Positions 58,129-64,000 of a stretch of 64,000 nucleotides of DNA are shown here, in pieces. Under the pieces are notes generated by a model that was not told where the DNA came from, did no database searches, and saw nothing but the letters and a program-made list of their open reading frames with translations. Every line of letters begins with the position of its first letter. Position 1 is the first letter of the stretch. Position numbers and translations under genes: made by a program. This stretch comes from Desulfuromonas sp. CSMB_57 (lineage in GTDB: Bacteria > Desulfobacterota > Desulfuromonadia > Desulfuromonadales > Syntrophotaleaceae), in contig NZ_JAFCIY020000023.1 in NCBI RefSeq assembly GCF_020194955.2, positions 248,001 through 312,000 of the forward strand, written 5' to 3'.

Positions 58129-58996
58129 GTCCCTGCCGACGATGCCGAAAGCCTTCCCCGACAGCGGGGTGATGATGGCGATCAGCGACGAGGAGTTCGA
58201 CCTTCTGCGACGGTTGATCTACGATCGGTTCGGCATCAATCTGACGGATCAGAAACGTTCCCTGCTGGTAGGGCGGCTGCAAAAGGTTCTGCGCCAGGCG
58301 GGGGTCCAGTCCTTTCGGCACTACTACGAAAGCCTGATCAGCGATCCGACGGAAACGGCTCTCAGCAAACTGGTGGATCGGATATCCACCAACCATACCT
58401 ATTTTTACCGGGAAAAATCGCATTTCGATTTCTTTTCCCAAACCGTCCTGCCGGCCGTATCCGCCCGTTTACGCACGGCCAACAGTCGCGATCTGCGGGT
58501 CTGGTGCGCGGGGTGCTCCAGCGGCGAAGAAGCCTACATGCTGCTGATGCTGATGCATGAATTTTTCGGACCCGAGTACGCCCGCTGGGATGCCGGCGTG
58601 CTGGCCACGGATATTTCTTCCCGGGTGCTGGATATCGCGCGCCAGGGGACTTATCCCGACGAGCGGGTGCGGATGCTCCCGGAATCCTTGAGGCAACGCT
58701 ATTTTCGGCGACTTGCGGACGGGACCTGGTCGGTTGTGGATGGATTGCGTCAGGAAGCGACCTTTCGCCGCTTCAACCTGATGAACGAAACCTTTCCCTT
58801 CAAAAAACCCTTTGACGTGATCTTCTGCCGCAACGTCATGATTTACTTCGACGAACCGACGCGTCGCCGGTTGGTGGAAAAGTTTCATCGACATCTGGCG
58901 CCGAACGGTTACTTTTTCCTCGGTCACTCCGAAACCCTGGGCCGGGCCCAGAGCCTGTTCCATTATCTGGGTCCGGCTGTGTACCAGAAGAAATGA
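58121..58996 (+). CDS. cheR: chemotaxis protein methyltransferase CheR
   Basis: 291 residues: N-terminal helical domain (FDLLRRLIYDRFGINLTDQKRSLLVGRLQKVLR), STNHTYFYREKSHF, the SAM motif RVWCAGCSSGEEAYML, and FDVIFCRNVMIYFDEPTRRRLVEKF near the end. CheR methylates receptor glutamates. The ATG lies in an ATGCCTGA overlap with the cheW stop. Confidence 0.95.
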   Translation: MPESLPTMPKAFPDSGVMMAISDEEFDLLRRLIYDRFGINLTDQKRSLLVGRLQKVLRQAGVQSFRHYYESLISDPTETALSKLVDRISTNHTYFYREKSHFDFFSQTVLPAVSARLRTANSRDLRVWCAGCSSGEEAYMLLMLMHEFFGPEYARWDAGVLATDISSRVLDIARQGTYPDERVRMLPESLRQRYFRRLADGTWSVVDGLRQEATFRRFNLMNETFPFKKPFDVIFCRNVMIYFDEPTRRRLVEKFHRHLAPNGYFFLGHSETLGRAQSLFHYLGPAVYQKK

Positions 58997-59008
58997 TTTG
59001 ATACGCCT

Positions 59009-60070
59009 ATGACAGCCAAGATAAAAGTTCTGGTCATCGATGATTCGGCTCTGGTGCGGCAGATCCTCACCCAGGGGCTGGCCCTGGATCCGGCCATCGA
59101 GGTGGTCGGCAGTGCCGGAGATCCCTATATCGCCCGGGACAAAATCGTTCGCCTGCAGCCCGACGTGCTGACCCTGGACGTGGAGATGCCGCGCATGGAC
59201 GGCGTGGATTTTCTGCGACGCTTGATGCCTCAGTATCCTCTGCCCGTGGTGATGGTCAGTTCCCTGACCCAGAAGGGCAAGCAGATCACTTTGGATGCCC
59301 TGGATGCCGGCGCGGTCGATTTCGTTTCCAAGCCCACCACCGATATGGCTCAGGGCCTCAAAAACATGCTGCAGGAACTGCGGGCCAAGATCAAAATGGC
59401 GGCAACGGCCAATGTTGCTCACTGGAAGGCGGATCGGCGCGCCGTCACCTCCCAGTTGCGCACCATCGAGCGGCGGGCCCTGGCCGAATCCACGGACAAG
59501 GTTGTCGTCATCGGGGCTTCCACGGGGGGTACCGAGGCGATTCGAAAAATCATTACCCGCTTTCCGGAGACCATGCCCGGGGTGGTGATCGTTCAGCACA
59601 TGCCCGCCGGCTTCACCCGCATGTTCGCCGAGCGCCTCAACCAGTTGTGCGCCATGGAAGTCAAGGAAGCGGTTTCCGGGGATCGGATCATGCCCGGCCG
59701 GATTCTCATCGGCCCGGGCGGCCTGCATATGGAGGTGACGCGTTCCGGGGGCCATTACCAGGTGCGCTGCGAAGCGGGCCCGACGGTCAAGGGCCACTGT
59801 CCGTCGGTGGATGTGCTGATGCACTCGGCGGCCCGTCATGTCGGCGCCAACGCCGTGGGGGTGATGTTGACCGGTATGGGTTCGGACGGCGCCGAAGGCA
59901 TGCTGGCCATGCGCAAGGCCGGCGCCCGCAACATCGCCCAGGACGAAGCCAGTTGCGTGGTGTTCGGCATGCCGCGGGTCGCTTATGAACTGGGCGGCGC
60001 GGAGAGCCTGGTGTCTCTCGACCATATGGCTGGACGTATCGTCGATTTGCTTGGGGAGCGAAAGATATGA
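59009..60070 (+). CDS. cheB: chemotaxis methylesterase/deamidase CheB
   Basis: 353 residues: N-terminal receiver (KVLVIDDSALVRQIL, phosphoacceptor Asp in LTLDVEMPRMDG), a linker and a C-terminal methylesterase with the catalytic Ser in VIGASTGGTEA, His in VVIVQHMPAGF and Asp in GMGSDGAEGM. CheB removes methyl groups from receptors. It overlaps cheD by four bases (ATGA). Confidence 0.96.
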   Translation: MTAKIKVLVIDDSALVRQILTQGLALDPAIEVVGSAGDPYIARDKIVRLQPDVLTLDVEMPRMDGVDFLRRLMPQYPLPVVMVSSLTQKGKQITLDALDAGAVDFVSKPTTDMAQGLKNMLQELRAKIKMAATANVAHWKADRRAVTSQLRTIERRALAESTDKVVVIGASTGGTEAIRKIITRFPETMPGVVIVQHMPAGFTRMFAERLNQLCAMEVKEAVSGDRIMPGRILIGPGGLHMEVTRSGGHYQVRCEAGPTVKGHCPSVDVLMHSAARHVGANAVGVMLTGMGSDGAEGMLAMRKAGARNIAQDEASCVVFGMPRVAYELGGAESLVSLDHMAGRIVDLLGERKI

Positions 60071-60555
60071 GACAGGTCGTCCTGGGCATCGGCGATTTGG
60101 GGGCTTCCAACACCCCGGGCGAGGTGGTCAAAACCTATGCCTTGGGGTCCTGCGTTGCGGTGATGATGCTCTACCCCAAGACGCGGGCCGTCGGCATGGT
60201 ACATGTCGCCTTGCCCGAGTCCAGCATCAATCCGGCCAAGGGGCAGTCCTGTCCCGGGTATTTTGCCGATTTGGGGGTACCCCTGTTGTTGCGGGAAATG
60301 GTGCGCCTGGGTTGCCCCGGCAATGGGCGGGGAATCATCGTCAAGCTCGCCGGGGGTGCCTCCGTCATGGGCCACAACGATACCTTCAATATCGGCAAGC
60401 GCAATATCCTGGCGGTGAAACGCTCCCTCTGGTCCCTGGGCATGGGTGCCATCGCCGAAGATGTGGGGGCCAATTACAGTCGTACCGTAACCATGTCCGT
60501 CGACAGCGGACTCATCACCATATCCTGTCCGGGGCGCGGGCAGTGGGAAATATAG
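60067..60555 (+). CDS. cheD: chemoreceptor glutamine deamidase CheD
   Basis: 162 residues with the active-site Cys in YALGSCVAV, His in VGMVHVALPES and the GGASVMGHNDTFNIGKRN segment. CheD deamidates receptor glutamines and, in Bacillus, interacts with CheC. Its presence with CheX/CheC proteins here fits that kind of adaptation system. Confidence 0.95.
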   Translation: MRQVVLGIGDLGASNTPGEVVKTYALGSCVAVMMLYPKTRAVGMVHVALPESSINPAKGQSCPGYFADLGVPLLLREMVRLGCPGNGRGIIVKLAGGASVMGHNDTFNIGKRNILAVKRSLWSLGMGAIAEDVGANYSRTVTMSVDSGLITISCPGRGQWEI

Positions 60556-60563
60556 AGGTGCCT

Positions 60564-61430
60564 ATGACCCCCAAGGTGGATAGCCAGGCCGTGCGGCAGG
60601 CCATCGAAGTTCTGCCGCTGCTCTCGCCGAGCGTGACCCAACTGCTGCAGACTCTGGCCCGGGACGGTTATGAGATTGACGACGTGGTTCAGATCATCAA
60701 ATACGACGCGGCTCTGACCGCCAGGGTCTTGCGTACGGTGAACTCCCCGGTCTTCGGCTTGTTGAATCCGGTCACCTCCCTGGAGCGGGCCATCTCCTAT
60801 CTGGGGGAACGGGTCATCATCAGCATCGTGCTGGCGGATCAGTGCGGTGACATGTTCACCCGCCCGCTGCCCGGCTATGATGCGCAGCAGAGCGCCCTGT
60901 GGCGTCATGATCTGTTTTGTGCCTTTGCCTCCCGGGAGATGGCGGGACACGCACGGTTGGCCTGCGAACCGGGACTTGCCTTCACTGCCGGTCTTCTGCA
61001 TGATATCGGCAAGTTTGTCTTCTCCCCCTTTTGGGCGGCGGCGTCCGGTGAGGCGTTGGAGCGCATCGAGCAGGGCCAGGTGACCGATTATCTGCAGGCC
61101 GAACAGTTGCTGGCCGGCCTGGATCATGCGGAAGTGGGCTTCGCCATGGCGCGGCACTGGCAATTTCCCGAGGCCCTGCAGGCCGCCATACGCTATCATC
61201 ATGCTCCCGGGCTTGCTCCGGAACAGTTCCGAATGCTGAGCTACGCGGTCCATCTGGGCGACATGCTGGCCATGATGGCCGGTGCCGATACGGGCAGCGA
61301 CGGCATGCAATATCAGCTGGACGGCGATTATGCCCAATATTTCGATGTTTCTTCCCAGGATCTGGCGGTTATCATGCTGGATGCCGAGGAACACTTCAAA
61401 AAAGCGGAAGCATCGCTTGCCGTTGAATAA
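60564..61430 (+). CDS. HDOD domain protein in the chemotaxis operon
   Basis: 288 residues with the HDOD domain (LPLLSPSVTQLLQTLARDGYEIDDVVQIIKYDAALTARVLRTVNSPVFGL; TAGLLHDIGKFVFSPF). The metal-binding HD appears as LLHDIGK. HDOD proteins act in signalling but their output is usually unclear. ATG 60564 follows AGAGGTGC; an upstream frame overlapping cheD is not used. Position suggests a link to chemotaxis or motility control. Confidence 0.9.
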   Translation: MTPKVDSQAVRQAIEVLPLLSPSVTQLLQTLARDGYEIDDVVQIIKYDAALTARVLRTVNSPVFGLLNPVTSLERAISYLGERVIISIVLADQCGDMFTRPLPGYDAQQSALWRHDLFCAFASREMAGHARLACEPGLAFTAGLLHDIGKFVFSPFWAAASGEALERIEQGQVTDYLQAEQLLAGLDHAEVGFAMARHWQFPEALQAAIRYHHAPGLAPEQFRMLSYAVHLGDMLAMMAGADTGSDGMQYQLDGDYAQYFDVSSQDLAVIMLDAEEHFKKAEASLAVE

Positions 61431-61444
61431 AGGAGGTTGCGCAC

Positions 61445-61816
61445 GTGAAACGCATCGTCATTGCCGATGATTCGGCTACGGCCCGGATGGTCATTCGACG
61501 CTGCCTGGAAATCATCGGGTTGGGTGAGGCCGACATGGTCGAGGCTCCCAACGGCCGCGAAGCATTGAATCGCCTCAAGGAAGAACCGACGGATTTGCTG
61601 GTCACCGATCTGAATATGCCGGTCATGGACGGCGAAACCCTGTTGAAATGGGTCAAGGGCAGCCCGCGCCTGACGGATCTGCCGGTGGTCATCGTGACCA
61701 GCGCCGGCAATCCGGCCAAAGAGGTGGAGTTGACCACCATTGGCGCCTTCGCCGTGCTGAACAAACCCATTTCTCCGGCAACCTTGTTGAAAACACTCGA
61801 ACCGTTGATGCAGTGA
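61445..61816 (+). CDS. cheY: CheY-like response regulator (first copy)
   Basis: 123 residues, one receiver domain: ADDSATARMV with the acidic pair, the phosphoacceptor Asp in LLVTDLNMPVMDG, Thr/Ser in VVIVTSAG and Lys in LNKPISP. It starts at GTG preceded by AAAGGAGG. It has no output domain, as expected for a motor-binding CheY. The next gene encodes a CheX-type phosphatase, pairing regulator and eraser. Confidence 0.93.
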   Translation: MKRIVIADDSATARMVIRRCLEIIGLGEADMVEAPNGREALNRLKEEPTDLLVTDLNMPVMDGETLLKWVKGSPRLTDLPVVIVTSAGNPAKEVELTTIGAFAVLNKPISPATLLKTLEPLMQ

Positions 61817-61827
61817 CAGAGGGGGGC

Positions 61828-62292
61828 ATGATGGCAGACAGATTGAACCAGGTGGTCGGGCAGGCGATTGCCGTGACCCTGGAAAACATGGCTTTCATGG
61901 AAATCGCACCCGTGCAGGCCGATACCGAGGTGCCGACCTCGGACAACGGCATGATGGCCAGGATGCTGGTGCTCGAGCCTTTCCAGGGTGAAGTTCAGTT
62001 GGCGGCGACTACGGCGTTGCTGCGCAATGTCATTGAAGTGGTCCATGCCTTTCCCGACGAGGCGGTCGTCGAGGCGATGCTGTCCGACATGCTCGGCGAA
62101 TTGCTGAACACCATCGGCGGGCGGTTGCTGACGGAATATCTGCCGGAGAGTCAGTCCTATCGGTTGGGATTGCCTGAAGTCGGTTGGGACCTGCCGGATT
62201 GCTCCGAGGGGCAAAGCCGCGCCTGGAACTTGCAGATCGAGGACCAGGGCCTGGTTCTGACCTTGGTGGGTGACGGTTTTTTCGCCGGCTAG
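61828..62292 (+). CDS. cheX: CheX/CheC-type phosphatase (first copy)
   Basis: About 154 residues. The signature D-x3-E-x2-N-x3-G of CheC/CheX/FliY phosphatases is complete in DMLGELLNTIGG. CheX removes phosphate from CheY. Either ATG at 61828 or 61831 may start; GAGGGGGG precedes both. It lies between two cheY genes. The symbol is by family. Confidence 0.85.
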   Translation: MMADRLNQVVGQAIAVTLENMAFMEIAPVQADTEVPTSDNGMMARMLVLEPFQGEVQLAATTALLRNVIEVVHAFPDEAVVEAMLSDMLGELLNTIGGRLLTEYLPESQSYRLGLPEVGWDLPDCSEGQSRAWNLQIEDQGLVLTLVGDGFFAG

Positions 62293-62307
62293 GCTTGGAT
62301 ATCTTGT

Positions 62308-62325
62308 TGCGGACCCAGGTCCGCA
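62308..62325 (+). repeat. intercistronic hairpin between cheX and cheY
   Basis: TGCGGAC and GTCCGCA form a perfect 7-bp stem with a four-base loop in the gap after the first cheX gene. There is no T-run, so it is not a terminator. It may affect mRNA stability or attenuate downstream expression. Confidence 0.4.
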
Positions 62326-62345
62326 GTTCCTTGGAGGTTTAACAG

Positions 62346-62717
62346 ATGGAAAAAAAAGTTCTGATAGTCGATGATTCGAACACCATGCGGAAAATCGTCG
62401 CCCGCTCCCTGCGGCAGGCTGGTTTTGAATTTGAAAAAGTTCTGGAGGCGCCCGACGGCCAGGCGGCGCTGGATCTGCTGGCCGGAGAAGCCGTGGATAT
62501 CGTGCTGAGCGACATCAATATGCCGGTCATGGACGGCATCGAATTTTTGCGCCAGAAAAATGCCGATGCCCAAATCAAGGGCATCCCGGTGGTCATGATC
62601 ACCACCGAAGCGGGGACCGACGTGCTGCGGGAGGCGATGGAACTCGGCGCGGTCGGAACCATCAAAAAGCCCTTCACCGCCGAGCAGGTGCAGGAAGTCC
62701 TGGGGAAATTTTTATAA
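62346..62717 (+). CDS. cheY: CheY-like response regulator (second copy)
   Basis: 123 residues, single receiver: VDDSNTMRKIV, Asp in VLSDINMPVMDG, VVMITTEAG and Lys in TIKKPFTAEQ. TTGGAGG precedes the ATG. It differs from the first CheY at many positions, so the two are diverged paralogues, probably with different partners or kinetics. Confidence 0.93.
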   Translation: MEKKVLIVDDSNTMRKIVARSLRQAGFEFEKVLEAPDGQAALDLLAGEAVDIVLSDINMPVMDGIEFLRQKNADAQIKGIPVVMITTEAGTDVLREAMELGAVGTIKKPFTAEQVQEVLGKFL

Positions 62718-62732
62718 GAAGGAGCCTTTATC

Positions 62733-63188
62733 ATGGACCTCATGAATTGTATTTCCGAAGCGACCCAGGAGATCTTCCAATCGATGCTGGCCTTCGAGGT
62801 GCAGCCCGGCGCGCCCTTGGTCGAGCGACAGAAGATGTTTCGCGACACGGTCAGCGGCATGGTGGGCATGGCCGGTCTGTATCGCGGCATGCTGGCCATT
62901 CATGTCCCCAACGCCATCGCCAAAAACATCACCAGCACCTTCCTTTGCATCGAGGTCGAGGACATTGACGATGATGTCAAGGATGCCATCGGAGAACTGG
63001 CCAATATGTTGGCCGGCAGCGTAAAATCCATGCTGACGGATAACGGTAAAGATGTTAAACTCGCCATTCCGTCGGCCGTCTGCGGCCGCGAATACGAGGT
63101 CGAGTGCCTGGCCGATGGTGACGGTGTCGTGGTGCCCTTCCAGTTGGAGGGGGGTGAATTTCTCGTGGAGTGCTTTTTGCAAAAATAG
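62733..63188 (+). CDS. cheX: CheX/CheC-type phosphatase (second copy)
   Basis: 151 residues with the complete phosphatase signature DAIGELANMLAG and surrounding CheX features (GLYRGMLAIHVPNAIAKNITSTFL). AAGGAGCC precedes the ATG. An intrinsic terminator follows about 70 bases downstream, closing the operon. Confidence 0.87.
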   Translation: MDLMNCISEATQEIFQSMLAFEVQPGAPLVERQKMFRDTVSGMVGMAGLYRGMLAIHVPNAIAKNITSTFLCIEVEDIDDDVKDAIGELANMLAGSVKSMLTDNGKDVKLAIPSAVCGREYEVECLADGDGVVVPFQLEGGEFLVECFLQK

Positions 63189-63260
63189 CCTCCTTGACCA
63201 GAGCCGGAATCATCCCCGATTGAAAACCGGGAATTTCGGGCTGAAAAATACCGGGATGAC

Positions 63261-63290
63261 AATGGGGCCGCTCTGTGCGGCCCCATTTTT
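63261..63290 (+). terminator. intrinsic terminator closing the chemotaxis operon
   Basis: AATGGGGCCGC and GCGGCCCCATT form a perfect 11-bp stem with loop TCTGT, followed by a T-run. It ends about 100 bases after the second cheX stop and before the partial CheC-like gene. Confidence 0.93.
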
Positions 63291-63468
63291 CACTGGTGCG
63301 GGACCACAAAGATTGCTTTCCGAAGGCTTTCTCCGATAGAATTCCGGTGCAGAGCACCGGCCTGGGGAAGATGGAATAATCCCAAAGTGGATCGGTATGG
63401 AATTATGGGCCGGTGTTCGGTCTATGATTATCGTTTGAAAACCATGTCACAGCATTACCGGATTGGCG
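63291..63468. other. leader region of the partial CheC-like gene
   Basis: This short gap contains a perfect 7-bp hairpin (CCGGTGC-aga-GCACCGG, 63344-63360) and near-repeats ATGGAATAAT and ATGGAATTAT. A TCCGATAG sequence recalls a sigma-28 -10 box but lacks a well-spaced -35. No recognised riboswitch motif was found. Confidence 0.5.
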
Positions 63469-64000
63469 ATGTATTCAAAGCCCATCATTGACAGACTCCT
63501 GGAAAACCTCGGCGAGCGCATCGGCACCGGTCTGAGCGAGTTGCTGGGCTGTTCCATTACGACGACACCGGTTCGGTGGCAACTGACCACCAAGCAGGAC
63601 TTTTTCCTCCACTGTCGCAAGAAGCAGGTCATGACCGACATGGCTCTCAGCGGCAGCAAGGAAGGGACCCTGTATATCTTCTGCCACCTGAAGGATGCCA
63701 TTCTTCTGGGCGGCACCCTGATCATGCTGCCGCCGGGAGAACTGGAGAAAAAGGTCGCCAAGGAGGAGTTCGCCGAAGACGAGGCCGATGCCTACAATGA
63801 AATCGGCAACATTGTCTCCGGCGAATTGAACGCTGCCTTCGAAGAGGGATTTCCGGATAAGCTGCATTTCCGCAAACTCGGGCAGCAGGTGGTGGTCCCC
63901 GGAAAGGTCGATCCGGACAGTGCCGAGCCGATTCCCGCCGCCGACTATTTTCAGCTGTCCTATGTTCTCGGGATGGATGGCCAGGATCTGCAGAGTCTCG
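63469..64000 (+). CDS. CheC-like phosphatase, partial (3' end beyond the window)
   Basis: The frame from ATG 63469 stays open for 177 codons to the window end. It contains the complete CheC/CheX signature in DAYNEIGNIVSG (D-x3-E-x2-N-x3-G), about 105 residues in, and reads like a CheC-family or chemotaxis-linked protein. The ribosome site before the ATG is weak. It is separated from the upstream operon by a terminator. Whether it is a full CheC with two active sites cannot be judged. Confidence 0.8.
   Translation, partial: MYSKPIIDRLLENLGERIGTGLSELLGCSITTTPVRWQLTTKQDFFLHCRKKQVMTDMALSGSKEGTLYIFCHLKDAILLGGTLIMLPPGELEKKVAKEEFAEDEADAYNEIGNIVSGELNAAFEEGFPDKLHFRKLGQQVVVPGKVDPDSAEPIPAADYFQLSYVLGMDGQDLQSL

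Noticed and set aside
63332-63339. Sigma-28 -10-like TCCGATAG
   Set aside because: No -35 box at acceptable spacing.
63291-63468. c-di-GMP/cGAMP (GEMM) riboswitch before the CheC-like gene
   Set aside because: The conserved core sequences were not found; only a short hairpin is present.

Overview
The window comes from a motile Gram-negative bacterium. L-ring (flgH) and P-ring (flgI, flgA) genes require an outer membrane. GC-rich coding sequence, FlhF/FlhG, sigma-54 and sigma-28 promoters, a CsrA-FliW pair and CheX/CheC/CheD chemotaxis proteins suggest a Desulfuromonadota (former Deltaproteobacteria, Desulfuromonas/Pelobacter/Geobacter-like) organism with polar flagella. The taxonomic guess is inference from gene content. 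No rRNA gene, tRNA gene, insertion sequence or CRISPR array was found.

Region 1 (7-14927, minus strand) is a sugar-biosynthesis island read from pseB. It holds PseB, PseC, a short NeuB-type synthase, an SDR, an aldo/keto reductase, an SpsF-type CMP-sugar synthetase, a PseG-like hydrolase and a methyltransferase gene interrupted by an in-frame amber codon. An AT-rich segment follows, with a second methyltransferase and a polysaccharide pyruvyl transferase. Last is a translationally coupled cassette of split transketolase, SDR, ATP-grasp ligase and PIG-L deacetylase. This looks like production of a modified nonulosonic acid (pseudaminic/legionaminic type) for flagellin or surface glycan.

Region 2 (15349-23251, minus) is the late flagellar block: a sigma-28 promoter, flgM-flgN-flgK-flgL, csrA-fliW, and two Maf (DUF115) flagellin-glycosylation proteins flanking a small ORF. 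Flagellin, fliD and fliS are not in the window.

Region 3 (23339-40518, minus) starts at a consensus sigma-54 promoter: motA-motB-fliL-fliM-fliN-fliO-fliP-fliQ-fliR-flhB-flhA-flhF-flhG-fliA-orf-flgF-flgG-flgA-flgH-flgI-flgJ. It encodes stator, C-ring, export gate, polar-number control, sigma-28 and rod/rings. Region 4 (40713-54449, minus) starts at a second sigma-54 promoter and ends at an intrinsic terminator: a large exported TPR protein, then flgB-flgC-fliE-fliF-fliG-fliH-fliI-fliJ-motE-like-fliK-flgD-TIGR02530 gene-flgE.

Region 5 (54922-64000, plus) is divergent and encodes chemotaxis: cheA-cheW-cheR-cheB-cheD-HDOD-cheY-cheX-cheY-cheX, an intrinsic terminator, and a partial CheC-like gene cut by the window end. 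The CheA has a nine-cysteine insert inside its first Hpt domain and tandem MshEN-like repeats in its linker. All three CheX/CheC proteins keep the full phosphatase signature.

The most unusual items are the Cys-rich insert in CheA, the amber-interrupted methyltransferase, the non-canonical nonulosonate pathway with its split-transketolase cassette, the exported TPR protein heading the basal-body operon, and two intergenic repeat families.
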